From NCBI RefSeq assembly GCF_002288305.1, contig NZ_CP016779.1:558001-622000 (forward strand): DNA of 64,000 bases, given 5' to 3'. The translations under genes and the position numbers were made by a program. The notes beneath the pieces were generated by a model that did no database searches, was not told the origin of the DNA, and worked only from the letters and a program-made list of their open reading frames with translations. The stretch is from Candidatus Nanopelagicus abundans (GTDB taxonomy: Bacteria; Actinomycetota; Actinomycetes; Nanopelagicales; Nanopelagicaceae). Shown piece by piece: positions 8,480 to 17,564 of the stretch (positions are counted from its first letter, which is position 1; the number at the start of each line of letters is the position of its first letter).

Positions 8480-9202
8480 ATGATGAAACTGTTCAGGCGC
8501 ATACCAAAGGAAATATCAAATAAAAGCGGCGCTATTTTATTTGATATGGATGGAACCTTAATTGATTCAGAACCCCTTTGGCTTAAATCTGAAATAGAAA
8601 TAATGGCTGAGGTTGGCTGCCATTGGGATGAACAGGATCAAATCAATTGCTTAGGGGGACCAGCTGAGCGAACAGAGCGCTATATGCAGGAAAGAAGTAA
8701 AAATGTTAAGCCGTATGGCTATTTTATAAATCGCTTACATGAAGTTATGAAAACAAAAATTGCAAACGAGCTAGAATTCATCCCAAACGCTCTTGAACTA
8801 CTTAAGGAATGCAAAGATCTTGGTATTAAAACAGCTTTAGTAACTGCAAGTAGCAGAGATCTCATGACGATCGTATTAAAAAGATTTCCACTTGGTACAT
8901 TTGATGTTGTTGTCTCTCGAGATGATGTGAAAAAATCAAAGCCCAATCCAGAGCCATATCTACTTGCAGCAAAGCAATTATCTGTTGAAATATCTAAATG
9001 TTTAGTGTTAGAAGATTCTTTAACAGGTGTTGAATCAGGCTTACGGTCTGGAGCTAAAGTTATTGGCATTCCACATCTAGTTCAAATGCAAGAGAATCCT
9101 AGCCTTAGAATAATTTCTTCATTAGGAGATATTAGGCTAAATGATATTCTCACTTGGTATCCGTTTTTAACAAGTAAGATTGAATCAAATGACAGATCGT
9201 AA
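8480..9202 (+). CDS. HAD family hydrolase
   Basis: A haloacid-dehalogenase-like phosphatase of 240 residues, beta-phosphoglucomutase/phosphatase subgroup with a helical cap inserted after motif I. Motif I is LFDMDGTLIDSE, motif II is the Thr/Ser in LVTASS, motif III is the Lys in KKSKPNPEPY, and motif IV is VLEDSLTGVESG. The substrate is not predictable. It lies directly upstream of trmI, overlapping its start by 14 bp, an arrangement found next to trmI in other actinobacteria. Confidence 0.88.
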   Translation: MMKLFRRIPKEISNKSGAILFDMDGTLIDSEPLWLKSEIEIMAEVGCHWDEQDQINCLGGPAERTERYMQERSKNVKPYGYFINRLHEVMKTKIANELEFIPNALELLKECKDLGIKTALVTASSRDLMTIVLKRFPLGTFDVVVSRDDVKKSKPNPEPYLLAAKQLSVEISKCLVLEDSLTGVESGLRSGAKVIGIPHLVQMQENPSLRIISSLGDIRLNDILTWYPFLTSKIESNDRS

Positions 9203-10034
9203 TTTTACATATGGTGATCGAGTTCAACTTACCGATAATAAGGGCAAGCTTTACTCAATTACCCTAACTTCTGGGGCTGAGTGGCATACCCATAAGGGCA
9301 TGCTTAAGCATGATGAGTTAGTTGGTCTACCTGAAGGATCAATTGTTCAAACTAATGGTGAGTTAAAGTTTCAGATTTTTAGGCCTCTATTAGCTGATTA
9401 CGTACTCTCAATGCCAAGAGGTGCAACAATTGTTTATCCAAAAGATGCTGCCATGATTTTAGGTATTGCCGATATTGGCCCTGGCATTAAGGTACTGGAG
9501 GCAGGTGTCGGCTCTGGAGCATTGAGCATTTCAATTCTGCGCGCAATAGGAGAGACTGGATTTCTTCATTCAGTTGAAATCCGCGATGATTTTGCACAAA
9601 TCTCCCAAAACAATGTCACTAGTTATTTTCAGCAAATACCAAAAAATTGGAAACTAACTATCGGCGCACTTCAGGATCAGCTATTTGACGCAGATTATGA
9701 TCGGGTTATTTTGGACATGCTTTCCCCATGGGATTGTGTTGAGACTGCGTCAAAAGCATTAGTACCTGGGGGAGTGCTACTTAGCTACGTAGCAACTACC
9801 ACGCAGCTATCAAAAATTGCTGAAGCAATTAAAGACTCTGGAAATTTTACAGAGCCGGAATCCTCAGAAACTATTGTTAGAGGATGGCATCACGAAGGTT
9901 TAGCAGTTCGGCCTCAACACAGGATGATTGGGCACACTGGTTTTCTTATTTTCGCCCGGCGAATGGCCCCAGGTGTTGCAGTATTACCAAGGAGACGTAG
10001 ACCTTCTAAGGGTTCCTATGGGGTTACTGAATAA
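9189..10034 (+). CDS. trmI: tRNA (adenine58-N1)-methyltransferase
   Basis: TrmI methylates N1 of A58 in the tRNA T-loop. The N-terminal beta domain is followed by a Rossmann methyltransferase fold with the SAM motif VLEAGVGSGALSISIL and an acidic strand end VEIRDD. DRVILDMLSPWD is the substrate-pocket motif. The C-terminus (MAPGVAVLPRRRRPSKG) has the basic tail typical of actinobacterial TrmI. The ATG at 9189 is preferred over a TTG at 9180. In most actinobacteria trmI is followed by the proteasomal ATPase gene arc/mpa; here it is followed directly by a convergent FKBP gene (stop codons abut). Confidence 0.93.
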   Translation: MTDRNFTYGDRVQLTDNKGKLYSITLTSGAEWHTHKGMLKHDELVGLPEGSIVQTNGELKFQIFRPLLADYVLSMPRGATIVYPKDAAMILGIADIGPGIKVLEAGVGSGALSISILRAIGETGFLHSVEIRDDFAQISQNNVTSYFQQIPKNWKLTIGALQDQLFDADYDRVILDMLSPWDCVETASKALVPGGVLLSYVATTTQLSKIAEAIKDSGNFTEPESSETIVRGWHHEGLAVRPQHRMIGHTGFLIFARRMAPGVAVLPRRRRPSKGSYGVTE

Positions 10035-10535
10035 TTAAATTACAGATACAAGATCTACAACAAAGATTAAAGTTTCATTCGGTGCAATTCCACCGGCAGA
10101 ACCCTGTGCTCCGTAACCAAGATCAGGTGGGATAACTAATAATCTTCGCCCACCCTCTTTCATTCCTGGTATTCCTTGTTGCCAACCAGCAATAACACCA
10201 CTTAGTGGAAATGTTGCAGTCTGTCCGCGATCCCAAGATGACTCAACCACTTGTCCGGTTCCCCAAGCCATTAATGTGTAATGAACTTCAAGAGTTGAAG
10301 TTGCAATAGCTTCTTTGCCACTTCCAATAAAGATATCCTCTGAAAGCAAGGTTGCTGGAGCTTGACCAGATGGCGCAGTGATGCTCGGTTTGCTTCCTTT
10401 AGTACCACCTACTTTTGGAAGAGCTGATGGTGATTGTCCTTGATTGGTCATTGAATCCACGCCTCCGTCGGTTGAGCAGGCAGTAATTAGAAAAATAGGA
10501 AGAATCGCTAGAGCTAATTTATGGGTTTTTCGCAC
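10035..10535 (-). CDS. FKBP-type peptidyl-prolyl isomerase, lipoprotein
   Basis: A secreted, lipid-anchored FKBP. With the GTG start at 10535 (166 residues), the N-terminus is a clean lipoprotein signal: basic RKTHK, hydrophobic LALAILPIF, lipobox LITAC. A linker rich in Ser, Gly and Pro leads to one C-terminal FKBP domain of about 90 residues with VHYTLMAWGTG, GVIAGWQQGIPGMKEGGRR and IPPDLGYG. The GTG is favoured because TAAGAT lies 5 nt upstream; TTG at 10550 is the alternative. In Streptomyces an FKBP gene lies between pafA and pafB, matching this position. Lnt, encoded at 17565, would N-acylate it. Confidence 0.9.
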   Translation of the reverse strand: MRKTHKLALAILPIFLITACSTDGGVDSMTNQGQSPSALPKVGGTKGSKPSITAPSGQAPATLLSEDIFIGSGKEAIATSTLEVHYTLMAWGTGQVVESSWDRGQTATFPLSGVIAGWQQGIPGMKEGGRRLLVIPPDLGYGAQGSAGGIAPNETLIFVVDLVSVI

Positions 10536-10540
10536 ATGTA

Positions 10541-10546
10541 ATCTTA
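10541..10546 (-). promoter_or_regulatory. FKBP gene -10 element (leaderless type)
   Basis: TAAGAT on the minus strand, 5 nt before the GTG start, in a 43-bp intergenic region shared with the divergent pafB promoter. Confidence 0.45.
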
Positions 10547-10566
10547 GCAAAGATTTTACTTATCGC

Positions 10567-10572
10567 TAACCT
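10567..10572 (+). promoter_or_regulatory. pafB -10 element (leaderless type)
   Basis: TAACCT lies exactly 6 nt before the pafB ATG. Confidence 0.5.
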
Positions 10573-10578
10573 AAGACC

Positions 10579-11502
10579 ATGAGCGCCCAAAAAACAGAGC
10601 GATTAATAAATTTAACCTTGGCCTTACTTGCTACAAAGCGCTATCTGACCAAGTCTGAGATTTTTAAAGCCGTCGCAGGTTACAGCGGCTCACCAGAAAC
10701 TATGGAAAGAATGTTTGAACGAGATAAGGATGAGCTTAGAAGCTTAGGAATTGAAATTGAAGTTAAGGGAATAGATCCGCTTTTTGAAGATGAACAAGGA
10801 TATTTAATTAGAAGTGAAACATTTCAACTTAGTGAGAATGAATTTAGTAAAGAAGAGTTACTTTATTTAACTATGGCAGCAAATTTATGGCATGACTCAG
10901 CTCTTGGGGGTGATTCCAAGGCGGCCCTTCTTAAAATTCAGTCTTTAAGTGGCCCGATCGAAAGTGATGCTGTAAATACACCAGCCGTTAGAGATAGTGA
11001 AAGTGCTGCGCTTCTTTCATCAGCTTTTGAGGCAGTTGATACTGAGCAACTAATAAAATTTGGCTACAAAGGCAAAGAGCGTACCGCTCAACCATTTGGA
11101 CTTTATACGAGAGATGGATTTTGGTATTTAGTTGCCCGTGAAGAGGCTGAAATAAAGTCATTTAAATTATTGCGTATCGAAGGAAAAATAGTTAAAGAAG
11201 GTAAAGCTGGTTCTTTTAAGAAACCACCTGAATTTGATTTAATCAAGTTTTTATCAAACTCTAGGTCTGAACAAGAAATGCAGGCGCAGGTTTTAGTAAG
11301 AAAAGAGCAGGTTCATGTTTTACGAAGTAAATACTCGACTAAAGAAATTAATGAAGAGTGGGATTTAATGTTAATTCCATATATTTACGAACAAGAGATT
11401 ATTGAAACTATTTTATGGTATGGAACAAATATTATTGTGGACAGTCCGGCTAGTCTGCGAAGTGAAGTTATATCAAGGCTTAAGGTGATTGCAAATGGTT
11501 GA
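10579..11502 (+). CDS. pafB: WYL-domain regulator PafB
   Basis: PafB, 307 residues, has an N-terminal winged-helix DNA-binding domain (ALLATKRYLTKSEIFKAVAG, then ERDKDELRSLGIEI) and a central WYL domain with FGLYTRDGFWYLVARE. With PafC it forms a heterodimeric activator. In mycobacteria PafBC controls a LexA/RecA-independent DNA-damage response. It is named for its location next to pafA but is not needed for pupylation. Here pafA and the rest of the pupylation genes are absent from the locus. Its stop overlaps the pafC start. Confidence 0.92.
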   Translation: MSAQKTERLINLTLALLATKRYLTKSEIFKAVAGYSGSPETMERMFERDKDELRSLGIEIEVKGIDPLFEDEQGYLIRSETFQLSENEFSKEELLYLTMAANLWHDSALGGDSKAALLKIQSLSGPIESDAVNTPAVRDSESAALLSSAFEAVDTEQLIKFGYKGKERTAQPFGLYTRDGFWYLVAREEAEIKSFKLLRIEGKIVKEGKAGSFKKPPEFDLIKFLSNSRSEQEMQAQVLVRKEQVHVLRSKYSTKEINEEWDLMLIPYIYEQEIIETILWYGTNIIVDSPASLRSEVISRLKVIANG

Positions 11503-12421
11503 TAATGCAGCAAATCGCGCTTTGCGCACAATGGATTTGATCCCATATATTTTAGAAAATCCCGGAGTGTCAATTATAAAACTTGCTAAGCAATTCTCTG
11601 TTACCGAAAAGCAGATTGAAAGTGATTTACAGCTTGTGTTTATGTGTGGACTGCCAGGCTATACGCCATATGAGTTAATAGATTTAATCTTTGAAGACGG
11701 AGTAGTCTCAATAATTGATCCACAGGTACTTGATAAGCCAAGGCGTTTTACTAAAAGTGAATTAGTTGTAATAGCACTTGGCTTACAGTTATTAGGTGAA
11801 CTAAGTGCTTCTGATAGTGCAAGGTTAAGTAAGATCAAATTGCTGTCAAATAAAATCACCCAACTTGGGGGTAGTAATTCGATTATTTTTGCCCCAAGTA
11901 GTAGTAAGTCACCTTTTGTGGAAGTAATATCAAAGGCAATAACTAATAAAAAGAGCTTAACTATGCAGTATCAATCATTAGTTAAAGATGAAGTTAGTAT
12001 AAGAACGGTTTTCCCTCATAATCTTTATTTTATGAATGGAAATCTATATTTATCAGCTATGGATTTAGCCGCCAAGGCTGATCGGGTATTTAAAGTGGAA
12101 TTGATTAAGACCTGTGAGGTTGGGGATGATATTAGTAGTGAGGTTGTTAATGATAGTAATTCAACTCTAGAGGTAGTTTTGGATGTGCAGAAAACCTATA
12201 AAAATTTTATCGAGCGAAACTCTTCAATTATCACTGCTGTCGAAGAACAAAAGAATTGTTTTAGAGTTCACTTAAAGTTGAGCAATTTAGAATGGCTTAA
12301 ACGCAGTATTCTCAGTAATTCACCTGGAATTAAGGTGATTTCGCCATCTTTATTAGCCAAAGAGGTAGCTACGTTGGCGACCTCTCTTCTAGCCTCATAC
12401 CAGGCAGTGAAACCAATCTAG
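11495..12421 (+). CDS. pafC: WYL-domain regulator PafC
   Basis: PafC, 308 residues from the ATG at 11495, which overlaps the pafB stop by 8 bp; a TTG two codons upstream is less likely. The N-terminal helix-turn-helix reads MDLIPYILENPGVSIIKLAK with VTEKQIESDL, and the central WYL-like domain is degenerate (NLYLSAMDLA instead of WYL). It is the obligate partner of PafB. Pairing with PafB and the following tatA-tatC-helY order match other actinobacteria. Confidence 0.9.
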   Translation: MVDNAANRALRTMDLIPYILENPGVSIIKLAKQFSVTEKQIESDLQLVFMCGLPGYTPYELIDLIFEDGVVSIIDPQVLDKPRRFTKSELVVIALGLQLLGELSASDSARLSKIKLLSNKITQLGGSNSIIFAPSSSKSPFVEVISKAITNKKSLTMQYQSLVKDEVSIRTVFPHNLYFMNGNLYLSAMDLAAKADRVFKVELIKTCEVGDDISSEVVNDSNSTLEVVLDVQKTYKNFIERNSSIITAVEEQKNCFRVHLKLSNLEWLKRSILSNSPGIKVISPSLLAKEVATLATSLLASYQAVKPI

Positions 12422-12423
12422 GG

Positions 12424-12429
12424 TAGTAT
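12424..12429 (+). promoter_or_regulatory. tatA -10 element (leaderless type)
   Basis: TAGTAT lies exactly 6 nt before the tatA ATG, giving tatA-tatC and downstream genes their own promoter inside the pafBC-tat cluster. Confidence 0.5.
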
Positions 12430-12435
12430 TTCGGT

Positions 12436-12627
12436 ATGAACGCACTTAAGCCATGGCATCTAGTTGTTTTAGCAGTTGTTTTCTTAGTTCTATTTGGAGC
12501 AAAGCGACTACCAGATTCTGCAAGGTCATTAGGTAGATCACTGCGGATCTTTAAGAGTGAAGTCCAGGAGTTGAACAAAGATGATTCTGACGGAGACAAA
12601 AAAACAAACCCAAACTCTGATAACTAG
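12436..12627 (+). CDS. tatA: Sec-independent protein translocase subunit TatA
   Basis: A 63-residue TatA. A short periplasmic N-terminus is followed by one membrane helix ([19 protein letters not shown]) with the signature FGAKRLPD hinge, then an amphipathic helix and a charged Asp/Lys tail. It forms the pore component for export of folded twin-arginine proteins with TatC. No tatB is seen in the window, and TatB could be elsewhere. It is 5 bp upstream of tatC. Confidence 0.93.
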   Translation: MNALKPWHLVVLAVVFLVLFGAKRLPDSARSLGRSLRIFKSEVQELNKDDSDGDKKTNPNSDN

Positions 12628-12632
12628 GTTTC

Positions 12633-13442
12633 ATGAGTAATCGCCGTGGCGGCAAAATGCCACTGCTTGATCATCTTCGCGAGTTTCGTACTCGGTTAAT
12701 AAAATCTTCTCTAGCTGTTGTATCTGGTGCCGCTATCGGATGGTTTTTGTATCAACCAATTATTAGATTATTAACATTGCCATTCTGTGACTTAGGCAGC
12801 TCATCTTCACCAACTACAGGTCAATGCGGTGATCTTTATGTTAATGGAATTCTGGGTCCGTTTAACCTACATGTAAAAATTGCACTTTTATCTGGAATCA
12901 TATTTGCTGCTCCAATCTGGATTTATCAGCTTTGGGCATTTATTACTCCTGCTTTACATAAAACAGAGCGAAGAGTTACATTAGCATTTGCAGCAGTTGC
13001 CACACCACTATTCGCTAGTGGTTCATATTTAGCTTATTTAATATTGCCACACGCAGTCGACGTACTACTTGGTTTTACGCCAAATAATCTGGGAAATTTA
13101 GTGCGCTTTGATGAATATCTAGATTTTGTATTGCGATTGATTTTAATATTTGGAATCGCATTTATACTCCCGTTATTTTTAGTTGCTTTAAATTTACTAG
13201 GAGTAGTATCAGGTCAAGCGATACTCAAGCCCTGGCGTGTAGCAGTATTTCTTTGCTTTCTGTTTACCGCAATATTTACTCCAACTCCAGACCCAATAAC
13301 CATGACCTTATTAGCAATCCCACTTTGCTTGCTCTACTTTGCTAGTGGCTTATTTGCACTACTTATTGATCGCCGCCGTAGTAGTAGTAAAACTGACTTA
13401 GGTACAAGCGCATCACCAATTGATAAGCCTGAAAAAATCTAA
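12633..13442 (+). CDS. tatC: Sec-independent protein translocase subunit TatC
   Basis: TatC, 269 residues, recognises twin-arginine signal peptides. The cytoplasmic N-terminal motif MPLLDHLREFRTRLIKS is intact and about six membrane helices follow. The glutamate-bearing loops and FTPTPDP before the last helices are typical. The C-terminal tail is basic and Ser-rich. It is co-transcribed with tatA and followed, 1 bp later, by a lipid kinase gene. Confidence 0.94.
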   Translation: MSNRRGGKMPLLDHLREFRTRLIKSSLAVVSGAAIGWFLYQPIIRLLTLPFCDLGSSSSPTTGQCGDLYVNGILGPFNLHVKIALLSGIIFAAPIWIYQLWAFITPALHKTERRVTLAFAAVATPLFASGSYLAYLILPHAVDVLLGFTPNNLGNLVRFDEYLDFVLRLILIFGIAFILPLFLVALNLLGVVSGQAILKPWRVAVFLCFLFTAIFTPTPDPITMTLLAIPLCLLYFASGLFALLIDRRRSSSKTDLGTSASPIDKPEKI

Positions 13443-13443
13443 A

Positions 13444-14325
13444 ATGTGGCTTCTTGTTGCAAATGAAACTGCAGGGAAAGGAAAGGCGCTTCAATTAGCT
13501 AATCAGTTTACTGATTTATTGAGCCAAGCAAATCAGGAATTTACGTTAATAAATGAAAAAAGTTACGAGAAAACCATTGAAAAATTAAAAGCGGAACTAT
13601 CTACTAACTTCTACAGTAAATTGATCGCAGTTGGAGGAGATGGCTTAGTAAATCTTTGCCTTCAGCACCTTGCCCAGTCAGGCCTTACTCTTGGGGTAAT
13701 TCCAGCCGGTACGGGAAATGATTTTGCTAGGGCCGTTGGTTTAAATAAAATGAGCATGAATGAATTATTTAATCTTTTTACAAGAACAGATCCCATAAAA
13801 ATTGATTTAGGTCATGTTAAATCAAGCACAGCTGAGAAGTGGTTTGTTCAAGTATTAAGTACTGGTTTTGATGCAGAAGTTAATTCTCGAGCAAATAAAA
13901 TTAAATGGCCTAGGGGTAAATCCAAATACACAATTTCTACAGTAAGAACTCTTGCAAGATTTAAGCCTATTAATTATAAGATAGATATAGATTCAAGAAA
14001 ATTTGATCAGTCTGCCATGTTATTCACAATTGCAAATGGTGAAACATATGGTGGGGGAATGAGGATCTGTCCTGGTGCATCAAACTCAGACGGTTTTTTT
14101 GAAATACTTTTAGTAAGGCCAGTTTCGAGATTTGTTTTACTTACTATTTTCCCAAAGGTATTTAAAGGCAATCACATCCCGCACCAAAAAATTGATACAT
14201 ACCGAGCTAAGGTAGTAACAATTTCAGCACCCACATCTGCTTATGCAGATGGCGAGTATGTTGCTCATTTACCAATAACTGTGACTAATGTTGGCAATGC
14301 ACTATCTACTTGGCTTGCGCCATGA
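13444..14325 (+). CDS. diacylglycerol kinase catalytic-domain lipid kinase
   Basis: A soluble DagK/YegS/sphingosine-kinase-like protein of 293 residues (start at ATG 13444, immediately after the tatC stop). The nucleotide motif GGDGLVNLCL and the substrate-loop motif GVIPAGTGNDFAR are intact. Family members phosphorylate diacylglycerol or related lipids and recycle phospholipid headgroup-turnover products. A DagK gene between tatC and helY also occurs in other actinobacteria. Its stop overlaps the helY ATG in an ATGA. Confidence 0.88.
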   Translation: MWLLVANETAGKGKALQLANQFTDLLSQANQEFTLINEKSYEKTIEKLKAELSTNFYSKLIAVGGDGLVNLCLQHLAQSGLTLGVIPAGTGNDFARAVGLNKMSMNELFNLFTRTDPIKIDLGHVKSSTAEKWFVQVLSTGFDAEVNSRANKIKWPRGKSKYTISTVRTLARFKPINYKIDIDSRKFDQSAMLFTIANGETYGGGMRICPGASNSDGFFEILLVRPVSRFVLLTIFPKVFKGNHIPHQKIDTYRAKVVTISAPTSAYADGEYVAHLPITVTNVGNALSTWLAP

Positions 14326-16664
14326 CCTTAACTCCATCTCAAAATTATGCTAGAACTAAATCATTAGGAAAATTTCCTAAGACACGAAAATTTGCTGAAT
14401 CTTTTCCATTTGAGCTTGATCCGTTTCAGGTTGAGGCTTGTCACGCATTAGAGAGCGGAAAAGGTGTTTTAGTTGCTGCCCCAACCGGAGCTGGTAAAAC
14501 GATAGTTGGGGAATTTGCTGTTGATTTAGTTATTGGCTCTGGCGGAAAATGTTTTTATACAACACCCATAAAAGCGTTATCTAATCAAAAATTTGCTGAA
14601 TTAACAGAAAAATATGGCGAATCAAAAGTGGGCTTATTAACTGGTGATACTTCAATAAATTCAGAGGCACAAATTGTGATTATGACGACTGAAGTCTTAA
14701 GAAACATGATTTATGCAAATTCATCGACAATAAATGAACTCAAATATGTTGTTATGGATGAGGTGCACTATCTAGCAGATAAGTTTCGTGGTGCGGTATG
14801 GGAGGAGATTCTTATTCATCTTTCCGATGCGGTTCAAGTAATTTCACTTTCGGCTACAGTTTCAAATGCCGAGGAATTTGGCGAGTGGTTACAAACAGTA
14901 CGAGGTGATACTGAGGTAATTGTTAGTGAAATAAGACCAGTTCCTTTATATCAGCATGTTTTGTTTGGTAACCGGCTACTTGATCTATTTGGTGAAAACC
15001 TTAAACTCAATCCAGAGTTGACCAGATTAGAGAGAGATTCTTATCGCCAAGTTAGAGGCAATTGGCGAGATAAACCAAAGGGTCCGAAACCGTTAACCCG
15101 CTCTGAAATTGTTGAAAAGTTGGACCGGGAAGGCTTACTACCTGCAATTACTTTTATATTCTCTAGAAACAATTGTGATGCTGCAGTTAGACAATGTCTT
15201 GCAGCTGGTCTTCGATTAACTAATTCACAGGAAAAAACTGAAATTAGATCTGTTATTTCTCGTAATATGAAAAATCTGGCGGAAGAGGATTTAGTTGTTC
15301 TTGGATATTATGAATGGGCAGATGCACTTGAACGCGGAATTGCTGCACACCATGCGGGATTACTCCCGGCATTTAAAGTTACCGTTGAAGAATTATTTCA
15401 AAGAGGTTTAGTAAAAGCAGTATTTGCCACAGAAACCTTAGCTCTTGGAATTAATATGCCAGCAAGAACAGTTGTTTTAGAGAAGCTAAGTAAATGGAAT
15501 GGTGAAGGTCATGTAGCAGTCTCACCTGGGGAATACACCCAGCTAACTGGCCGAGCAGGCCGTCGTGGTATTGATATTGAAGGAAATGCTGTAATTCTTT
15601 GGAGTAATGATTTAGATTCAACATCTGTTGGCGGTCTTGCATCGACTCGTACCTATCCGTTAAAAAGTTCCTTTAAACCTACATATAACATGAGTATAAA
15701 TTTGATATCTCAATTTGGATCAGAGCGAGCTAGAACTTCCTTGGAATCTTCACTTGCTCAGTTTCAAGCTGATAAGGCTGTCGTTGGGTTAGCAAAGCAA
15801 ATTCGAAAAAATGAGAGTGTAAGAGATGGTTTATATTCAGAAGCAAAGTGTCATCTAGGTAATTTTATGGAGTATGCCCAGATGCGTGGGGACATTAAGA
15901 AATTAGAGACTGATAGTAAGCGAAGCAAACGCAAACGTGCTGAAATAGAGGAAGAAATTGGTGCGATCCGTAAGCGAATGAAAAATCATATATGCCATAC
16001 ATGTCCTGATCGTGAAAATCATTCTAGGATTACTGAGCGAGCACAGCGACTACAGCGTGAAATCGACGGATTAACTGAACGAATTAATACTCGAACAAAT
16101 GTGATTGCAAAAAGGTTTGACAGGATTAAAGTCATACTAGATAAGTTTGGTTATATAAATAATGATGCTATTGCAAAATCTGGAAAGATGCTTGCAAAGA
16201 TTTATGGCGAAACTGATTTGCTAATTGCTGAGTCAATTCAATCTGGAGTCTTTAACAATCTATCACCAGCAGATTTAGTTTCAGTTATATCATCTTGCAT
16301 ATACGAGTCTCGAAATGAGGAGGCGGCAAAAGTGCCAAGGGGTGATATTCAAATCGCTTTGGCAGCTATTTCTAAGATATATTCAAAAATTCATGATGCC
16401 GAAAGTGATTTAAACCTAGAACCTATGCGGGCGCCAGATTTTGGGTTTTGTTGGGCTTCTCATAAGTGGGCGAGTGGCCAGTCTTTAACTTCTATTTTAA
16501 AAGGAACTGATTTAACTGTTGGCGATTTTGTAAGATCTATGAAGCAAATAATTGATTTACTCAGACAATTACGTTCTGCTGCACCCGAACTTCAAATAAT
16601 TATTGATCAGGCACTAACCAAAATTGACCGCGGTGTTATTGCCTACGCTGGAGCAGCAGTATGA
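14322..16664 (+). CDS. helY: Ski2/Mtr4-like DEAD/DEAH helicase HelY
   Basis: A superfamily 2 helicase, 780 residues from the ATG at 14322 that overlaps the lipid-kinase stop. Walker A is APTGAGKT (about residue 50), Walker B is MDEVHYL, motif III is LSATVSN, and motif VI is QLTGRAGRRG. After the helicase core lie a long charged coiled-coil arch region with CHTCPDRENHS and a C-terminal DSHCT-type domain. M. tuberculosis HelY is about 900 residues, so this copy is shorter. The family acts on RNA or structured nucleic acids. It sits in the conserved tatA-tatC-helY order. Confidence 0.9.
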   Translation: MTLTPSQNYARTKSLGKFPKTRKFAESFPFELDPFQVEACHALESGKGVLVAAPTGAGKTIVGEFAVDLVIGSGGKCFYTTPIKALSNQKFAELTEKYGESKVGLLTGDTSINSEAQIVIMTTEVLRNMIYANSSTINELKYVVMDEVHYLADKFRGAVWEEILIHLSDAVQVISLSATVSNAEEFGEWLQTVRGDTEVIVSEIRPVPLYQHVLFGNRLLDLFGENLKLNPELTRLERDSYRQVRGNWRDKPKGPKPLTRSEIVEKLDREGLLPAITFIFSRNNCDAAVRQCLAAGLRLTNSQEKTEIRSVISRNMKNLAEEDLVVLGYYEWADALERGIAAHHAGLLPAFKVTVEELFQRGLVKAVFATETLALGINMPARTVVLEKLSKWNGEGHVAVSPGEYTQLTGRAGRRGIDIEGNAVILWSNDLDSTSVGGLASTRTYPLKSSFKPTYNMSINLISQFGSERARTSLESSLAQFQADKAVVGLAKQIRKNESVRDGLYSEAKCHLGNFMEYAQMRGDIKKLETDSKRSKRKRAEIEEEIGAIRKRMKNHICHTCPDRENHSRITERAQRLQREIDGLTERINTRTNVIAKRFDRIKVILDKFGYINNDAIAKSGKMLAKIYGETDLLIAESIQSGVFNNLSPADLVSVISSCIYESRNEEAAKVPRGDIQIALAAISKIYSKIHDAESDLNLEPMRAPDFGFCWASHKWASGQSLTSILKGTDLTVGDFVRSMKQIIDLLRQLRSAAPELQIIIDQALTKIDRGVIAYAGAAV

Positions 16665-17563
16665 CTCTAATGCTGTTAGATAGTGCCTCACTTTGGTATC
16701 GTGCATATTTCGGGATGCCAGACACTTTAGTTTCTCCAACTGGGCAACCAGTAAATGCAATTCGTGGATATTTAGATATGACCTCGCGACTACTAGTTAA
16801 ATACCAACCAAATCGAATAGTTGCATGTTTAGAGGGTGACTGGCGCCCATCTTGGAGAGTTGAATTATTTCCAGATTATAAACTTAATCGATTAGATGAA
16901 GAAGGAGCCGAGGAAGAACCAGATACTTTAGGGTCGCAAATTCCAATATTGTTAGATGTTTTAGACGCACTCGGAATTCCATTGCTAGGTGTTGATGATT
17001 ATGAAGCAGATGATTTAATGGCTACGTTTAGCGTGAAGCAGCCTGGTCCAGTAAGAATTGTTACCGGTGACCGCGATCTTTTTCAACTAGCTGATGATAA
17101 GCGCGATGTAAAAATTGTTTACTTAGCAAAGGGAATATCTAACCATGATTTAGTGGATTTAAAATGGATACAAGATAAATACCAAATTCCAGGAGATCGA
17201 TATGCATTATTTGCAATGATTCGAGGTGACTCATCTGATGGGCTACCTGGTATAAAAGGAATTGGTGAGAAGGGTGCAATGGTGATTGCTAATCTTTTCA
17301 AAACAATGCCTGAAGTAATGCAAGCAGCAGCCGGTGCAGATGAAAGATTAAGTGCGAATATAAGAAAGAAATTACTCGAAAGTAGTCAATATGCTGCCAT
17401 CGCACCAAAATTAGTAGGTTGTGCATTAGATGTTGCAATTCCAGAAATGGAGATATCAATGCCTATAAAGCCAAAATCTCTCGAAAAAATAATAAAACTA
17501 AAAGATGAGTTTGGTCTTGGTGCCAGTATTGATCGCATAATGAGTGCACTTAACTGGGTTTAG
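16661..17563 (+). CDS. 5'-3' exonuclease (PolA N-terminal-like flap nuclease)
   Basis: A 300-residue stand-alone 5'-3' exonuclease. The N-terminal LMLLDSASLWYRAYFG carries the first metal Asp; the DDYEADDLMAT and VTGDRDLFQLADD motifs supply more acidic metal ligands. The helix-hairpin-helix GLPGIKGIGEKGA binds duplex DNA. It lacks polymerase domains, as does M. tuberculosis Rv2090, which also lies near helY. It likely removes RNA primers or flaps in repair or replication. Its ATG overlaps the helY stop by 4 bp. Confidence 0.9.
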   Translation: MTLMLLDSASLWYRAYFGMPDTLVSPTGQPVNAIRGYLDMTSRLLVKYQPNRIVACLEGDWRPSWRVELFPDYKLNRLDEEGAEEEPDTLGSQIPILLDVLDALGIPLLGVDDYEADDLMATFSVKQPGPVRIVTGDRDLFQLADDKRDVKIVYLAKGISNHDLVDLKWIQDKYQIPGDRYALFAMIRGDSSDGLPGIKGIGEKGAMVIANLFKTMPEVMQAAAGADERLSANIRKKLLESSQYAAIAPKLVGCALDVAIPEMEISMPIKPKSLEKIIKLKDEFGLGASIDRIMSALNWV

Positions 17564-17564
17564 A

